Shown one piece after another: positions 51,229 to 63,460 of a stretch of 64,000 bases of DNA. This DNA comes from Metallyticus violacea. Lineage: Eukaryota; Arthropoda; Insecta; Mantodea; Metallyticidae. The stretch covers positions 38,552,501-38,616,500 of the forward strand of contig CM060840.1 in NCBI GenBank assembly GCA_030762175.1, written 5' to 3'. A program made the translations under genes and the position numbers. The notes under the pieces were generated by a model, which did no database searches, was not told the origin of the DNA, and saw only the letters and a list, made by a program, of their open reading frames with translations. The first letter of the stretch is position 1. Every line of letters starts with the position of its first letter.

Positions 51229-54200
51229 ACATATGATCTATTTAAAAAACAACTTCTTTATTGTTGTGTATATAAATGAGCAGTTCTTAATATAAGAATG
51301 TCACCAATAAAAAGTTATCCTAGCTTTATTTTTTGTTCAATCGAAACTCTCACCAGCTTACTGATTAAATTTTTATTTTTGTGGTAATTTGTTTTGGTTT
51401 AGAGTGTTTACTTCTTGCTCTTAGTTAATCTACGAAAATATATTCAACATTTTCTCTGCTTTTACTCCTAGCTTTCTCGTTTGTCATTTTTTCGTTCTTA
51501 TTTTCTTCTATAGTTCCGCAATGCTCTGTTAAAGTAATAAAAATCTCATTTAGGTTCTTGTAATGTGTTTTCACTTTAATGATTGAAATATGCTTTACAC
51601 AAATTTATATTTAGATAAGCTTAAGTAACATTTATGTACACTTTGTAATAATTTATTTATAAGTTATTCTCTCTTGAACTGTTTATGCCTGATTAAGTAT
51701 TATATGGAGAGCTTAACAAAAATCTTCATCTTAGAATCCTTTCATTTTGAACAAAATCATTTCACTTTCTGTTAATTCTCAGCCCTTTGTGAGGAACTTT
51801 CGTTAGAGACCGTTGACTCTACAAAGGTATTGTGGAAACCCTTGCTTTTCTATCATATGTATCCCTACCATAAAGCACCTAAGAAGACGTCAAACTTGGG
51901 ACTTTGGTGATGAAAGAAGCATTCACTGAGATATTGATTTACAAGATAGACCTTGAGAGTGTGTTCCCCTTTTAGCGTATCCTTTGGAAATCGGTTGTTG
52001 ACCTTCATTTGACCATGAAGCCGAGAGTGTCCTTTTGTCCATTTAGGTATTATTTGTTGCACGTTTAAAAATAAGGGATGTAACCCTCTAATGTCGTTGA
52101 ACTTACGGCATGTGGCAATAACCTCTTCCTTGGTTTATTTTTAAGTTTCAGTTGAATATTTTATAAAACGTCATTCTGTTGTATATTTACAGGCTGACAG
52201 CCCTGGTTGCATAAAGCTGAAGATATCGTCTTAATAACTATCTGTTCCATAAATTTTATCGGGCAGATAACTTATATCCGTTCCAGAGCTGGAATTTAAA
52301 CTTCCGATAACAGTTTGATTTTGAAGTTGTTTTTAACATTCCTGCTATGTGGGTCTGATATTTTTGCCAGAAATAATAATAATTTTCATACTTTATTATG
52401 TATTTGTCAATGTACAATCGTAATATTCCACTTTGAGATGACAAAAGTATATTTCCATGAATACGCCTTTATCGCAGCATGAATTTCAGTCGGGAGATGA
52501 CAGAAAAATCAAGTTTCCAAATCACACTTGGCCATTTATTTGATCATTTCTGTTTCTATGCATTTGTTTATATCGTTTAGACATCACATTTTCATTACAA
52601 GCAAAAAGTTCTGAAAATGATGTTAAAGATGCTATTTTAAAAGAGGACGAGTCAAAGAAAGAGATTGTTTTCTTGGAATTTACCGAGAAATGGTGGACTG
52701 AAGATATATTTGAAACAAAATTCCAATGCCAGTCACGTGTTATACTTTATTGCACTAATTAACTCGAAGTCAAAATGAACGTTAAAAATGACAAGAACTT
52801 TGACGTATTTGAAACTAACATATTAATTGAGTTAGTGTCCGAAGAAAAATATATAATATAAAAATAAAAGAACTGATAGTACTAACATATACTAAACTGA
52901 AGATTCAAAACTGAAAATGAAATTATTTTTCCATTTTCCCTCAGATAATAAAGTTCGCGTAACACATAGTCATTTTCTCCTAGTAGATTTATGCCAGTTT
53001 TCTTCGCGAGTTCCAACTCTACACAAAAATAATGCCCGCTATCTTACAAATTAGATACATCAAAGAGATATCTGATATTTTCGTCAGATAACTTACAGAA
53101 CTATAGAACTTATAGAAGGATTTCTGTTTAATGTACCCCATCTAACGTTTCATAAAATGTTTCGAAGAGATAAAGTTATCGAATAGCTATCTTACGTTTC
53201 AAAGACGTTTATCTATCCGACAGCATATCCAACTGATATCTACGTTTAAGAAATTGGATTAAAAAAAACCAGAAAACAAACCGAAGTAACTTATCATAGT
53301 AGGCTTGCATTGCATTTCACCAAATTAAATACATAATTTACATAATTAATTGCATAATTAATGCACTTTAGAAATAAATAGATTCGAAACAAAAATAGAT
53401 CTGCAATCAAATAGAATGAAACAAAGAGCTAATTGAGTCTTGGAATATATGAAGGAGTCAAATGCTTTCTACAAATCTACTTTCTTCCTTTTTTTCCCGT
53501 ATGGCTTCGTCGAAAGAGTTTTTACGTTCAAGCACCTCATTAACTTAACATCATTCTTTCCGCGTCTGAAAATCAAGATGTAATGAAGATGATGTGCTGT
53601 TTTTGCGATTACTTTTTTAAGAATAATAATTGGTATTAGTTAATTTCTTTTAGATTGTGCAGATTTGTTGTACGTACTTTTCATTAATGTACCTTAGAGA
53701 TAAATATGAAAATGAGTCACATTAGAGGACCTGGTCAAAGAGCCTAACTACTTACTCAGCTCTGTTTGGATTTCAGATTTTTTCAAATTTCAATTCATTT
53801 TCTTAATTTCATAGAAAGGTCGCCTGTATGAGCTGTGGCAGACAGTTGATTAATTAATTAATTGTTTGTGGAGTGTGTAAATATGCTTTGACACTTAAGC
53901 TACAAGGACTTTTTGCATGTTTTTTAATTCTAATTTTGTAGTTTCAGATCTAGATTCAGAGATTTAGTGGACTTTAACATTTTCTCTGCATCTTCTGAAG
54001 GTTTGTATACCAACAGAGATATTCATTGTCTTTCCGGAGTTTCACACTTCAGTGAGATGTGCTTTGCGGTCTCTTTGCTTTCTATCTGTTAAAATATATT
54101 AATTGTTGAGATTTAAGCACATTAAGTATAGCTTAACCATTTATGAAAATGAATATACGTTGATTGACATGATTTGTCTTCTTATAGAAGTTAAGACGGG

Positions 54201-54675
54201 TCAGAAGGGCAATTAATAATGCATGAAAAACTGTAACAAAGTTCCCAAGACTTGTGGAGCTCTTTGTTTTTGGAGATAATCCTGAAGAGTTTCATACTGT
54301 TAAGTCATCTATATAGAAGACCAGATGACCTCCAGACAGTGTAGGAGAGTCTTCTTCAATCCACTCCGATCTTTCTCCAATTCTTTTCTGGACGGTTGTG
54401 TAAAAATGTACTTTGTAGTCACAATTATTAAGCATTGTTGTGCTTCTTACTGAAGAGAGTTCAGCGTTATGATGTCTTTCTCTCCAATTTTACATAGAAT
54501 TAGTTCTATACGCTGTCATTTTGATCTCTGCTTTAAAACATAGGGTTTATGTGCAAAATTCCAAGTAAAAGAGTTTTGTTATATATGATGGATTTATATT
54601 TTTTTGCATACAGCATAAAGCTACCGACTCGCTTGCCATCAGTATCATATGAATCGTCCTGTACCTTGGCGACAT

Positions 54676-54890
54676 CGATCCTGGTGGTGTAGTGGTAACC
54701 ATACTGACCTTCTAAACCCATGATCGCGCGTACGTTTACAATGCCATACATTTACGGCACGGTAAAGAACCTCAAGCCTGAAAAGAGGCCTCTGAGCAAA
54801 ATTTCTCGGCCGTTGCACGCCCTGAATTGAATGGGAAGCTAATGACCAGAGATGTTAAAGAGCGTCCGTAAATAAAACAAATCAACAAAT
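54676..54890 (+). mobile_element. tRNA-derived SINE, family A copy 6, internally deleted
   Basis: Starts GATCCTGGTGGTGTAGTGGT and ends GTTAAAGAGCGTCCGTAAAT, but box B and about 90 bases of body are missing: it passes from TAAACCCATGATCGCG to a CATACATTTACGGCAC segment. TTGGCGA occurs on both sides (54666-54672 and 54896-54902), a possible short target-site duplication. Confidence 0.88.
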
Positions 54891-55179
54891 AAACGTTGGC
54901 GATTGTTGATTGCATACTAAACACGTTACAAAGTCTATTGATTGGCGATTTTAAAAATAAACTATTAAATTCAGAGATAAATAAATCGCAGATGCTAGTT
55001 CATAATTTTATTTTCTCTGGTGATAGTGCTAATAGCAGGCAATGGATGCAAGGGCAGAGTACACATATACGGTGCACAGAATGTCATTAAACTATAAAAG
55101 TGAGCAGCTCTTTTAATGAAATCGTCAACTTGGAATACTTGTTAAGGAGTACAACATCGACCATGTAGGAAAATGTTAC

Positions 55180-55445
55180 GGTTGATGATAATATTTGGCT
55201 TCAGTCACTCGCTTAATTAATCTATCTTCTCTCTCAAAGCCAGCAGAACATCCTCCACCCATAGGCAACTCCCTACTGACGTCCATCTATGAGGACACGG
55301 AACTCAGTCCGGATTTTCTCATTCTCCCCAAAGGGGCACGCCATGTTAGAGGGAGGAGAAATCCTAATGCTCCTTCATTTCTGATCTGACATATCTTCTT
55401 TACATCGTTGCCACCGCAGGCTCGAGAACGGAGCTAATTTATTTG
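55180..55445 (+). other. GC-richer segment with open frame, possible exon
   Basis: After an acceptor-like ATTTGGCTTCAG the plus strand stays open for about 60 codons (SVTRLINLSSLSKPAEHPPP, then GNSLLTSIYEDTELSPDFLI) up to a TGA at 55387. Composition differs from the flanks, and a second acceptor-like ACCGCAG lies near 55420. The peptide is not recognised and may be chance. Confidence 0.25.
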
Positions 55446-55853
55446 GCAAGAAGGAAATATTGAGTTCGTTATTGGAATTGTTTTCTGTAAGAGAAGTAGC
55501 AAACGGGGAATATTAGCTCCTTCTGGCTATTTCGACGTTAAAGTTATAGGAGCAAAGTTATGGGTAAGTTTGAAAGGGAGAAGTACCAAGACATGGGATC
55601 GCTGCCTTTCCTTTCTGGAGAAAGCGTAGAGATGAAATGGTGGATTTAGAAGCTAACAGAAATAAGGGACTTTAACACTTTTTATTGGCAATCCAGTCTA
55701 TATCTTTACACTCTAGATGTTAACATAATCATAATATTCTTTAGTTTCTTTCAGTATTTGAAGGCATTTTTATTTTTATTTTTATATCATCATCAAAGTT
55801 AATCTTATTACAATAATATTGATACGTAAATGAATAGTGTGCAGCAGACAAAA

Positions 55854-56074
55854 GTAACAACTTATCTAACAATAACGATGTAATAAAAAGGAACATTAAA
55901 CACATGTTTTCTAATCCATCTAATTCCGTCTACTCTTGTATGTTTCTAATCATTTTACTCCTAAACTGAAGATATTGCTTATTTCTAGCTTTATTAATGT
56001 AAAATTGTTAGAAATCAAGTTGAAGTTATTTAAAATAATACCTTTATTTTCCAATTCTATGTTTCTGTGTGTTT
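55854..56074 (+). repeat. Dispersed repeat copy 2 (inverted Y arm then X)
   Basis: GTAACAACTTATCTAACAAT and AACGATGTAATAAAAAGGAA (55854-55895) is the reverse complement of the arm at 48900-48946, and is followed by block X (55907-56074). Nearby, AT.TTGATACGTAAAT and GTGCAGCAGAC recur at about 55818 and 56152, so the element sits in a larger nested repeat. Confidence 0.75.
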
Positions 56075-58244
56075 CAGAGGCATTATGAATATTATAACTG
56101 GATTAATTTACGCGAAAAATTTGAATTTTTGAATGAAGTAAAACATGTTATATTGATACGTAAATTAATGATAATACAGTACGTGGCGTGCAGCAGACTT
56201 AAAAAAAAATTTTTTTTCTTCAGAGGCACTGAATAATTGGAGTAATTGACGCAGAAAACAAACAAACAAACAAACAAAACTCGAATGAAATAAAAATGTG
56301 ACATTAAAAAATACACTGTGAGTTGCTGAATATGATTATAATACAGTTGATATGGTTAGTTGCTCCCCGATGAAAAATTAAATAATACCGCATAATACAC
56401 ACAGTGCATTAAGTTATACATTTTAAAACCAATCTCAAAACACAAATCAGCGATAACATTAGGTAAACATTTCTTCCAACCTGACATTTTTCAATTTTAA
56501 TATTATGCGAAAATAATGGCTGCAGTGAGAGCAGAAAATATATTTATAAAGTAGACAATAACTTAACAATTACGAAAGAGTAAATTTGGAAAAAATTTAA
56601 GTATTTTCAATTCAGTTTATTCATTAAAATAAAAAGCAAAATATACATATATAGTAAAACCATCCGAGTGAGCAAACGCTGGGATGCAAGTGTAGCTCAG
56701 TAAAATTGTTAGTATCAAAAACTATAAACGCATCATAAACCTCCAAAGTTACCGACCCGAAAAACACTAATGAAACTAAAATATGTATTATATCTAATTT
56801 TATTCGTAAAATTGTTAAAGTTTAATATAATTACTTTGGGTTGTTTATCATTACATAATTATTTCTATTTTGCGTGCCCAGTGATTTAAGTCCTCATAAA
56901 ATGAATTTTAACGGCTTATTTTTAGCTAAAGCTAATAAAATTTAATTTACTTAATATATAACACCAAAGAATAGCTAAAAGGATATATGTTAATAAAAGC
57001 TAAAAGATGAGTACCAAATAAAAATATAAATTTATGGTTTTGTAAGTAAACAGCGCGCGAGAGCAAAGCTTGGGATATTACCATAAATAACACAACTTAA
57101 ATGTCTAGGCCGAAATTTAAGGTGTAAGTATGAAAGTATATTGAAAAACACTTTGGATAAATTGTGGAGCCGTCAATTAAAAATGAGAAAATACGAATTA
57201 AAATTCATTCATTCACACCTACGTCTGTGATTTGATATAGTTTTGATAATTGGGCCCCTACACAATTTGATACAAACAGAATCTGATTTTTACGTCTAAT
57301 AAAACCCTACAATAATGCAAGACGACGTAATGAACATAAGGAAGAAGAAGAATAATAAATGCATTCTGTAACGAATACAATTTGGAATATAAACATGTGC
57401 GAAGGGAGATGATAAATGCTTTCTGTAACTGATATAATTTGGAATATAAACATGTGCGCAACAAAGGGAAATGACAGAATCCCAAAAATGGCATTGATAA
57501 TATGACGTTGTGGAAGACAACCGAGAAATCCCAGGTAATAGAATTATGCAGATATTTAAAAATAAAAATCAGAAGAATTAAATGTAAAGAGGCTAAAGAC
57601 CAGAAGGAAAAATGAAGAGAGAGCCACAGCGGAACAATTTCGTGCAAATTGAGAAAGGTTTAGTCTATTTATTATTTTTATTATTTATGATAGATTTAAG
57701 GTCATTGGACATTGGACAAATACAAAAATGAAGAATACGATACTGTTCTGAAAAAATTTTCGGGGATAGCAGTTGATAAGGTAGAAGAGTCTTCTACTCA
57801 AGAGAACTTCATAGGCAACAGCGAGAATTCAAGTCAAAAACTATATTGAAGAATAACAGAGAATAGTTAAAATATGTATGAATACATAAGTGTATGATAC
57901 AGCAGCTTGCCAGAGTGACGAAATAACGACTGCTAATTTATTGTCAAAAATATGGAATATTTACGAGTTTCACCATATGACGGCAAAAACATAAGACGTT
58001 TATTACTGTTTTTTTAGACACGTCTAAGTTATGAAAAGTTACATTCGATTCTGAATAATCGTATTTCTGTACAAACTGGACTTTACCTAGTTTGTTACAG
58101 TATAAACCTTCACTGTTTGTTCACTAACTTTGCCTGGATGTAGCTGGGATTTTCGCTTTACATCTAAAATGCATTCATACATATGTTTGGACGGTTATTA
58201 TTAAGTTGTATATTTTAATAAAATATAATAATACACATGCTCTG
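56075..58244. other. Intergenic DNA, no gene recognised
   Basis: Includes an (ACAA)n stretch near 56258-56278, a nested repeat around 56150-56300 and the 57-bp duplication. It ends at the truncated 5' side of the non-LTR fragment. Confidence 0.5.
57355..57458. repeat. Short tandem duplication, unit about 57 bp
   Basis: ATAAATGC.TTCTGTAAC followed by AATTTGGAATATAAACATGT occurs twice, starting at 57355 and 57412. It creates a repeated peptide in a minus-strand open frame of 129 residues, which I do not take as a gene. Confidence 0.85.
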
Positions 58245-58845
58245 AAATCCGGCATTTTACTCATCATTCACAGTAACCATTGCCCGTCTCTGGAATGCAT
58301 TGCCACGGGATGTCGGAGACTGCCAAACTTTAGGAGCGTTTCATAAGAATTTGTTTAATGTTATTAGCAATGTGGATTACCCTAAATTTAGATTCCGTAT
58401 GCTACAATGTAGATATTTATTTGTTTTATCCTGCTGTAGAATTAATCATTCTATTACTGTTATTCTTATTGTATTACTATCAAATTTTCCTAACTCCTTC
58501 ATAGTATTTTATGTTTGTTTTGTATTTATTTCCAATTTCTTCATTAACATAGGTTGGTATGTGTATATAAATTGTTATTGTTCGTGTTTGTTGCATAATT
58601 ATTGTTTTTTTATTATTGTTGTTATTATTGTTGTTTTTATTTTTCTAAAGTTAACATTTTTCATTTATAAATATTATGTATTTATTTACTTTGTTTTACA
58701 TTGGTTTATATGTATCCTAGTATTGTTCTCGTTACTGTCAATATTATGATTCTAATACGGTCGCATAACTTCATGTAATTATTAGATCAGTAGAGCCGAA
58801 GATAAGGCCTAATTGGCCTCGACTCTGCCAGAATAAGTAAATATC
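58245..58845 (+). mobile_element. Non-LTR retrotransposon 3' fragment (end of reverse-transcriptase ORF plus 3' UTR)
   Basis: The plus frame reads FYSSFTVTIARLWNALPRDV and then GDCQTLGAFHKNLFNV. The SFT..I.RLWN.LP...........F...L pattern is the usual C-terminal tail of ORF2 proteins of Jockey/CR1-like non-LTR elements. It is followed by a T-rich UTR ending GGCCTCGACTCTGCCAGAAT and AAGTAAAT. The fragment is 5'-truncated, as is common for these elements; no RT catalytic domain is present. Confidence 0.8.
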
Positions 58846-61082
58846 GTTGTTCTTGTTAGCGAAGATAGATTTAAAACAATAATTTTACCAGGTTCTCTTT
58901 ACAATATAGTATATGTGCAGCTGTTCCAAATAAAACGTAACACAATAGCAATATAATGAAATACCTAAGGAACTATTAAGACAAATTAATTATTATTTAC
59001 CAAACAATGGATACTTACAAGAAAAAATTGGTAAGCTCAAAAATGGAAGCAAATAAAAGTTCGTTTATGTTAACAGATCCAAAATTATCTTCTCTACCCT
59101 TAAGGAAAATTTACAATTGTAGTGCCTTAAAAAACTTGACAAAATAACAGGAAAGTTTTAAACAAAATGTTATCGGGCAAAAACAATTGAGCTATCTGCA
59201 CATCCAGAATTCTTCAAGTCCATCACTGATGAAGCGCGGTGATCCATAAAGCAGTGATCTTTCTTGCGATGGAGGATAGTGCCGATGACGACTCCGGAGA
59301 TAATGTTAGAAAACCCGTCTTAAAATAGAAAGAAATAGCATGTGATGTCTTTCCAATAATCTGCAGTATTCACTTTGCTATATAAATAAAAAGTGAAAGT
59401 ATAGGACATGCATTAGGTGTTGTAAAATAAACACAATTAGTTTTAAAGCAAAATCTGATTTTTTAGAAACATTCAAATTTTCAGTTTGCTTTATCTCAAA
59501 ACTATTGTTTTTGGACTTAACGTACTTTACTTGTAAGCCCGCGATGTATACGAAATACATTATTATTTACACAGGAGAGGAATCAGACCCCTATTGCTTG
59601 AAGTAGAAAGAAAGTTGCTGATTTGTAGTAGAAGTGATTTTAAATAAAAATGACAATACAGATGCAGGAAAAAAAAATAACTAAATAATATATTAGCCTG
59701 TATCGAAGTAAGACAACTTAAATTGCGTTTTACTGTAACTAATTACAAACTTCTTGTCCTATTTTCTTTCCGTCCAGCTCCCAAAAGTCCATGGACATAC
59801 ATTGACACTACATTTAGTGGTTGAGTTTGTGTAACTAACATTCTTGGGAGTACGGCTTGTTTTTCTCATTTCCCACCTCATATGTGAGCAAAAGGGTCCA
59901 ATTTGAGGAAAGAAGGGAGTGATGGTGTTTGCACGGTTGCTCGAACGTGCTAACGAGTTTTTGAGACCCTCTGCCTATGTGCGAGCTTTCGTAGGAGAAA
60001 AGTCAAGACAAGTCCATTTAATAATATTCTCGCCAATTAGCGTGTTCTTGGCGGCATGTCGACTCGAATGCGGCGACCGCGGCAGTAAATGGCTCGTGAC
60101 GTACATCCGGGAGGTCAGGAACGTCAACCACCACCGGCGGCAGCACCGTCGCCACGGCGCCGTACTCGGCAGACAAGACGTCGACTGCAATATTTAGCTG
60201 TGAATGCGGTCCAAAATTGTAGAGGCCAGTTTTTATTTTATAGCATTATTGCTAATGATCGCTAAGGTAAAATAGGCTTAGATTTCTCTTATCCCCCATT
60301 TGACAGTTAAAATTTTTGTATTATTTGCAACTGTAGCTTGACCTCATCCTATTCCTGTCTATCATTAAATTATTCATAGAAATTCCTCTCTTAAGTGGTT
60401 ACCGTATATCTTTAAGACTGGCTACAGTTTCGGAAGTTTTGCTGTTAAATATAAATGCATACAAGCTGTCTAACCTCTCCAACTACTAATTAAAAATGTC
60501 CGCATAGTGAAGCTCAAGAGTTTGGTGAAGAATTTAATTATATTCTGGGTCCGCCATTGGAATTTAATAAATAATTTTTCCCGTTATCTAATACCTAGGT
60601 TAAACAAAAGTAGTAGCTAAATTTTCATTCAGTGTATAACAAAAACTACGTCTATCCTGTTCACAGAGCACATGTACTCGTAAACATTAAAAGGTACAAC
60701 TGTGAAACAGTATATAATGCTAAGATGCAATGTGTTTTATGATGAAAAGACTTTTTTTTTTATTTTAAACATACTCATTACACCTAAGAATATAGTAGAA
60801 GTTGTCATCTTTGATACCTTTAGCAGAAAAAGGAATATTGTTTTGTTGTACAAGAAGTACATGCACTGTCCAGTTTTATAGCCCCCTTTTGTTACGGAGA
60901 GTAATAATATATTTAACTTTATATCTAAATTGGGTTGACATAAGGTTTATGAAATCTCGTTTACTGAAGATGTACGTCTTAATAAAATGGGCAACTCATT
61001 ACAACATTAGGGATAAAAAATAATGTACAATAAACTTTAAAAAAAGCAAGATGTACTAAGTAAAAGTGACTTTAATGAATAG
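58846..61082. other. Intergenic DNA around the CpG-rich island
   Basis: AT-rich apart from the island at 59919-60200. No other feature is recognised up to the MITE. Confidence 0.5.
59919..60200. other. GC- and CpG-rich island with possible exon
   Basis: In contrast to its AT-rich surroundings, 60050-60190 is dense in CpG and GC. Both strands have open frames. On the minus strand an acceptor-like ATTGCAG at 60185-60191 precedes VDVLSAEYGAVATVLPPVVV with codons that nearly all end in G or C, and a GTACGT donor-like site follows at 60104. On the plus strand a 92-codon frame from 59919 includes GSKWLVTYIREVRNV, also with G/C-ending codons. I recognise neither protein. It could be an exon of a gene lying mostly elsewhere, or a promoter CpG island. 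Confidence 0.35.
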
Positions 61083-61620
61083 TATACCGGGTGTAACAAT
61101 AAGGTACAGCCAACTTTTCAGAACACATTCCTCACTTAGAAAAAGAAACATGAGTCCGGAAACGTTTATTTCCATGTTAGAACTCATTTTCTACAACTCT
61201 TCATAACACATTATTCATGGGAAACGCACAGGAACAGAACGTAACAGTATACCATGTGGAACTTTTTTTTTTTGTATGAAATGTTCAAAATGCCCCCTTA
61301 GTTACGTCTGTTTAAGTTGTAATTCTTAAGCTTATCACCAGAGTTTTGTGTTCCATTTGAACGAAAGTAATTTTGACGCATGTATCAATACTAGCGGAGG
61401 ACACTTTAAACATTTCATGTAAGAAAGAGTTTCATATAGTATGCTGGTACATTCTGTTCCTGTGTGTTTCTCATGATTAATGTACATTGAGGAGTTGTAG
61501 AAAGTGAGTTCTAGAATGAAAATAAAGCGTTTCTTGTTCATGTAACATATTTTCTTTTTCTACGTGTCAGGAATGTGTTCCGAAAGTTTAGCCGAACCTA
61601 ATTATTTTACACCGGATATA
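61083..61620. mobile_element. MITE with terminal inverted repeats of about 180 bp and TA flanks
   Basis: The left end begins TATACCGGGTGTAACAATA, and the reverse complement of the right end begins TATATCCGGTGTAAAATAA. The two arms (about 61083-61264 and 61429-61620) align with moderate divergence along their length, including GGAACACATTCCT, TAGAAAAAGAAA, CTACAACTC and CACAGGAACAGAA. The loop of about 165 bp has no coding potential. A likely TA duplication and long arms fit a non-autonomous mariner/Tc1-class or fold-back element; the family is unknown. Confidence 0.85.
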
Positions 61621-63029
61621 AATAAATGTGCGCACAGATGCACAGTGTTTTTAATATGAGAAACTTAATCGAAAAGTTGAAACACAAGAATGACTAAGGA
61701 CATTAAATTCCATTCTTTTGTTAAAAAAAAACAAACAACAACAACAACAACAACAACAGCGTTTTATTTTAATTTTTTTTTGATAACAAATTTGTTGGTA
61801 TTATATAGCAGTTTTAGAAGTAGATGTATGACGAAGTCCTTTCCATATAGAAACACCGGATCTCATTTTAATTTACATTTAGAATAAGTTTTTTGATTCT
61901 TCCCCTAGTTGTGTAGCTGAATCGAGATGTAAAGACTATTTCGGATATTTTATTAAGCACCTATAAGTATAATTTTACAAGAAACGTGAAATTTGTTCTA
62001 ATTTGTTTGAAATATATGTACGTTATGTTTTAGTTTTTAAGAAGTTATTCTTAATACCAAAAACTTCGATTTGAGTGCAGCAAATATAATAATACTTTTC
62101 TTCCTGTGATATTAACTATTACATTATCAGGATTTTCCATATCATTATTTTTGGACAAACATATCCTTAAGTATCAGATAAATTTCTCGAGTTATATTTC
62201 ATCTGTTTATTTACAAGGTGAAAATGTTATAAAATGTGTAATTTGCTGCAAAATCTTATATCATAAATATACATTTGAAGTTAAGGGTTGAAAGACTATA
62301 TAGATATTTTCTCAGCTATTAATGGGCAACTTTCAATTAAGTTTTGGTCCCTAGATGTTTAGTAATACATTTATCTCTTATTACCGATATGCTGAACAAT
62401 CAATTCTTTCTTCCTTGCAAATTGTACGATTGAATTTACGATCCAGTCTCTTTGTCATTATGTTGTAAGAGTAGAACTGCAATTAGCTTTACTGCTTACA
62501 ATTTACTCCCAATAATAAAGGTAATAAAGTGCGAATGCTGAGATATTACATTCTCTACGGAATGCCCTTAGTAGAGTAATTTATTGTATACTTATTAGTC
62601 TTGACTTGCTTGACTTAAATTAGTGGCCATAAAAGCAAGTGTTTTACGTTTTGTTTTGCGAGAAATTACGGTTTTTGCTCTCACTAGGAATAGTTTCTTG
62701 GCTACGCAGTTTTATTTATGGAATTGTTATGCGAAGACGTCCGAAGTAATTTGTTTTAGCTTCCGATTATAGATATTTATTCTCTTGGTATATTTTTTAT
62801 GGGAACTCTGAAACGCATCATCTACTTAACAACGTTTTATTAACATGACTTCAGCCGCACCGACAGCCCCACTGTCTAGAGTAGTGTGGTTGCCACAACT
62901 GCAATCAGTATTGAAACATGCCCCTGCACGGAGAACGTAACGCAGTCTGCAAACCGAATAGTAGACAAGTAAGCCGAACCCTACCGTAGTTCCAGACTTA
63001 AGCCAGCAGACACCTTCGTTTCGTATAGA
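61621..63029. other. Intergenic DNA between MITE and tandem array
   Basis: A (CAA)n stretch lies near 61734-61757. A GC-richer patch at 62845-63030 gives a 96-codon minus-strand frame that I do not recognise. Confidence 0.5.
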
Positions 63030-63400
63030 AGCGCTGTTATTTTGTAATATCATTTTGTTATGTTTTATTGTTACTTTATTGTTAAACTTAAACTGAACTA
63101 ACCGAAAAAATAGCATTTGCTTGATTAAGAATAGTGCAGAAAAATTATTAACATTTAAAAAAAGAGGGCAAATAATACTTTTTTAAGTTCTGTTATTTTT
63201 TATTAAACTTAAACTAACCTAACCTAACGTATGAAAAAGTAACATTTATTGGATTAAGAATAGTGTAGAAAAAAGTGTTATTATGGAGTAATATTTTTAT
63301 GTTCTGTTATTTTGTTGTTAAAATGAAATTGAACTAACCTAACCTATTAAAAAAGTAATATTTACACGATTAACAATAGTGTAGAAAAATTACAAAATTA
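63030..63400. repeat. Tandem array, about 115-155 bp units, with AACCTAACC motifs
   Basis: Three units share GTTCTGTTATTTT (63032-like, 63187, 63301), an AACTAACCTAACCTA-like segment, AAAAGTAA.ATTTA and GATTAAGAATAGTGTAGAAAA (63123, 63252, 63368). The AACCTAACC pieces match two insect telomere units (TTAGG) but are too short to be a telomere tract. Confidence 0.8.
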
Positions 63401-63460
63401 AAAAAAAAAAATAGAAACATTTATTGTGAGAGAAAAAAATGATTACAAGTAAGAAAAAAA

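Larger units (their letters stand above)
48951..54675. other. Intergenic DNA, no gene recognised outside listed items
   Basis: Holds the GC-richer patch at 49490, SINE A copy 5 and the purine-rich tract at 50941. From 51.3 to 54.6 kb it is AT-rich with open frames no longer than 65 codons in that part. Confidence 0.55.

Noticed and set aside
50906..51232. Minus-strand frame of 108 codons rich in Phe, Ser and Leu
   Set aside because: Explained by the polypurine bias of the opposite strand; it could mimic a membrane protein but has no other support.
57258..57647. Minus-strand frame of 129 codons with a duplicated RTCLYSKLY peptide
   Set aside because: The internal repeat reflects a 57-bp DNA duplication; no domain, and the composition follows AT-rich DNA.
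62826..63116. Minus-strand frame of 96 codons, Cys-rich, thought possibly related to the frame at 40483-40779
   Set aside because: The two share only a few short words (for example CAGTATTGAAACA) and do not align as proteins; chance is more likely.
63190..63350. True telomere or interstitial telomere tract
   Set aside because: Only two TTAGG-type units occur per repeat; a telomere tract would be long and uninterrupted.
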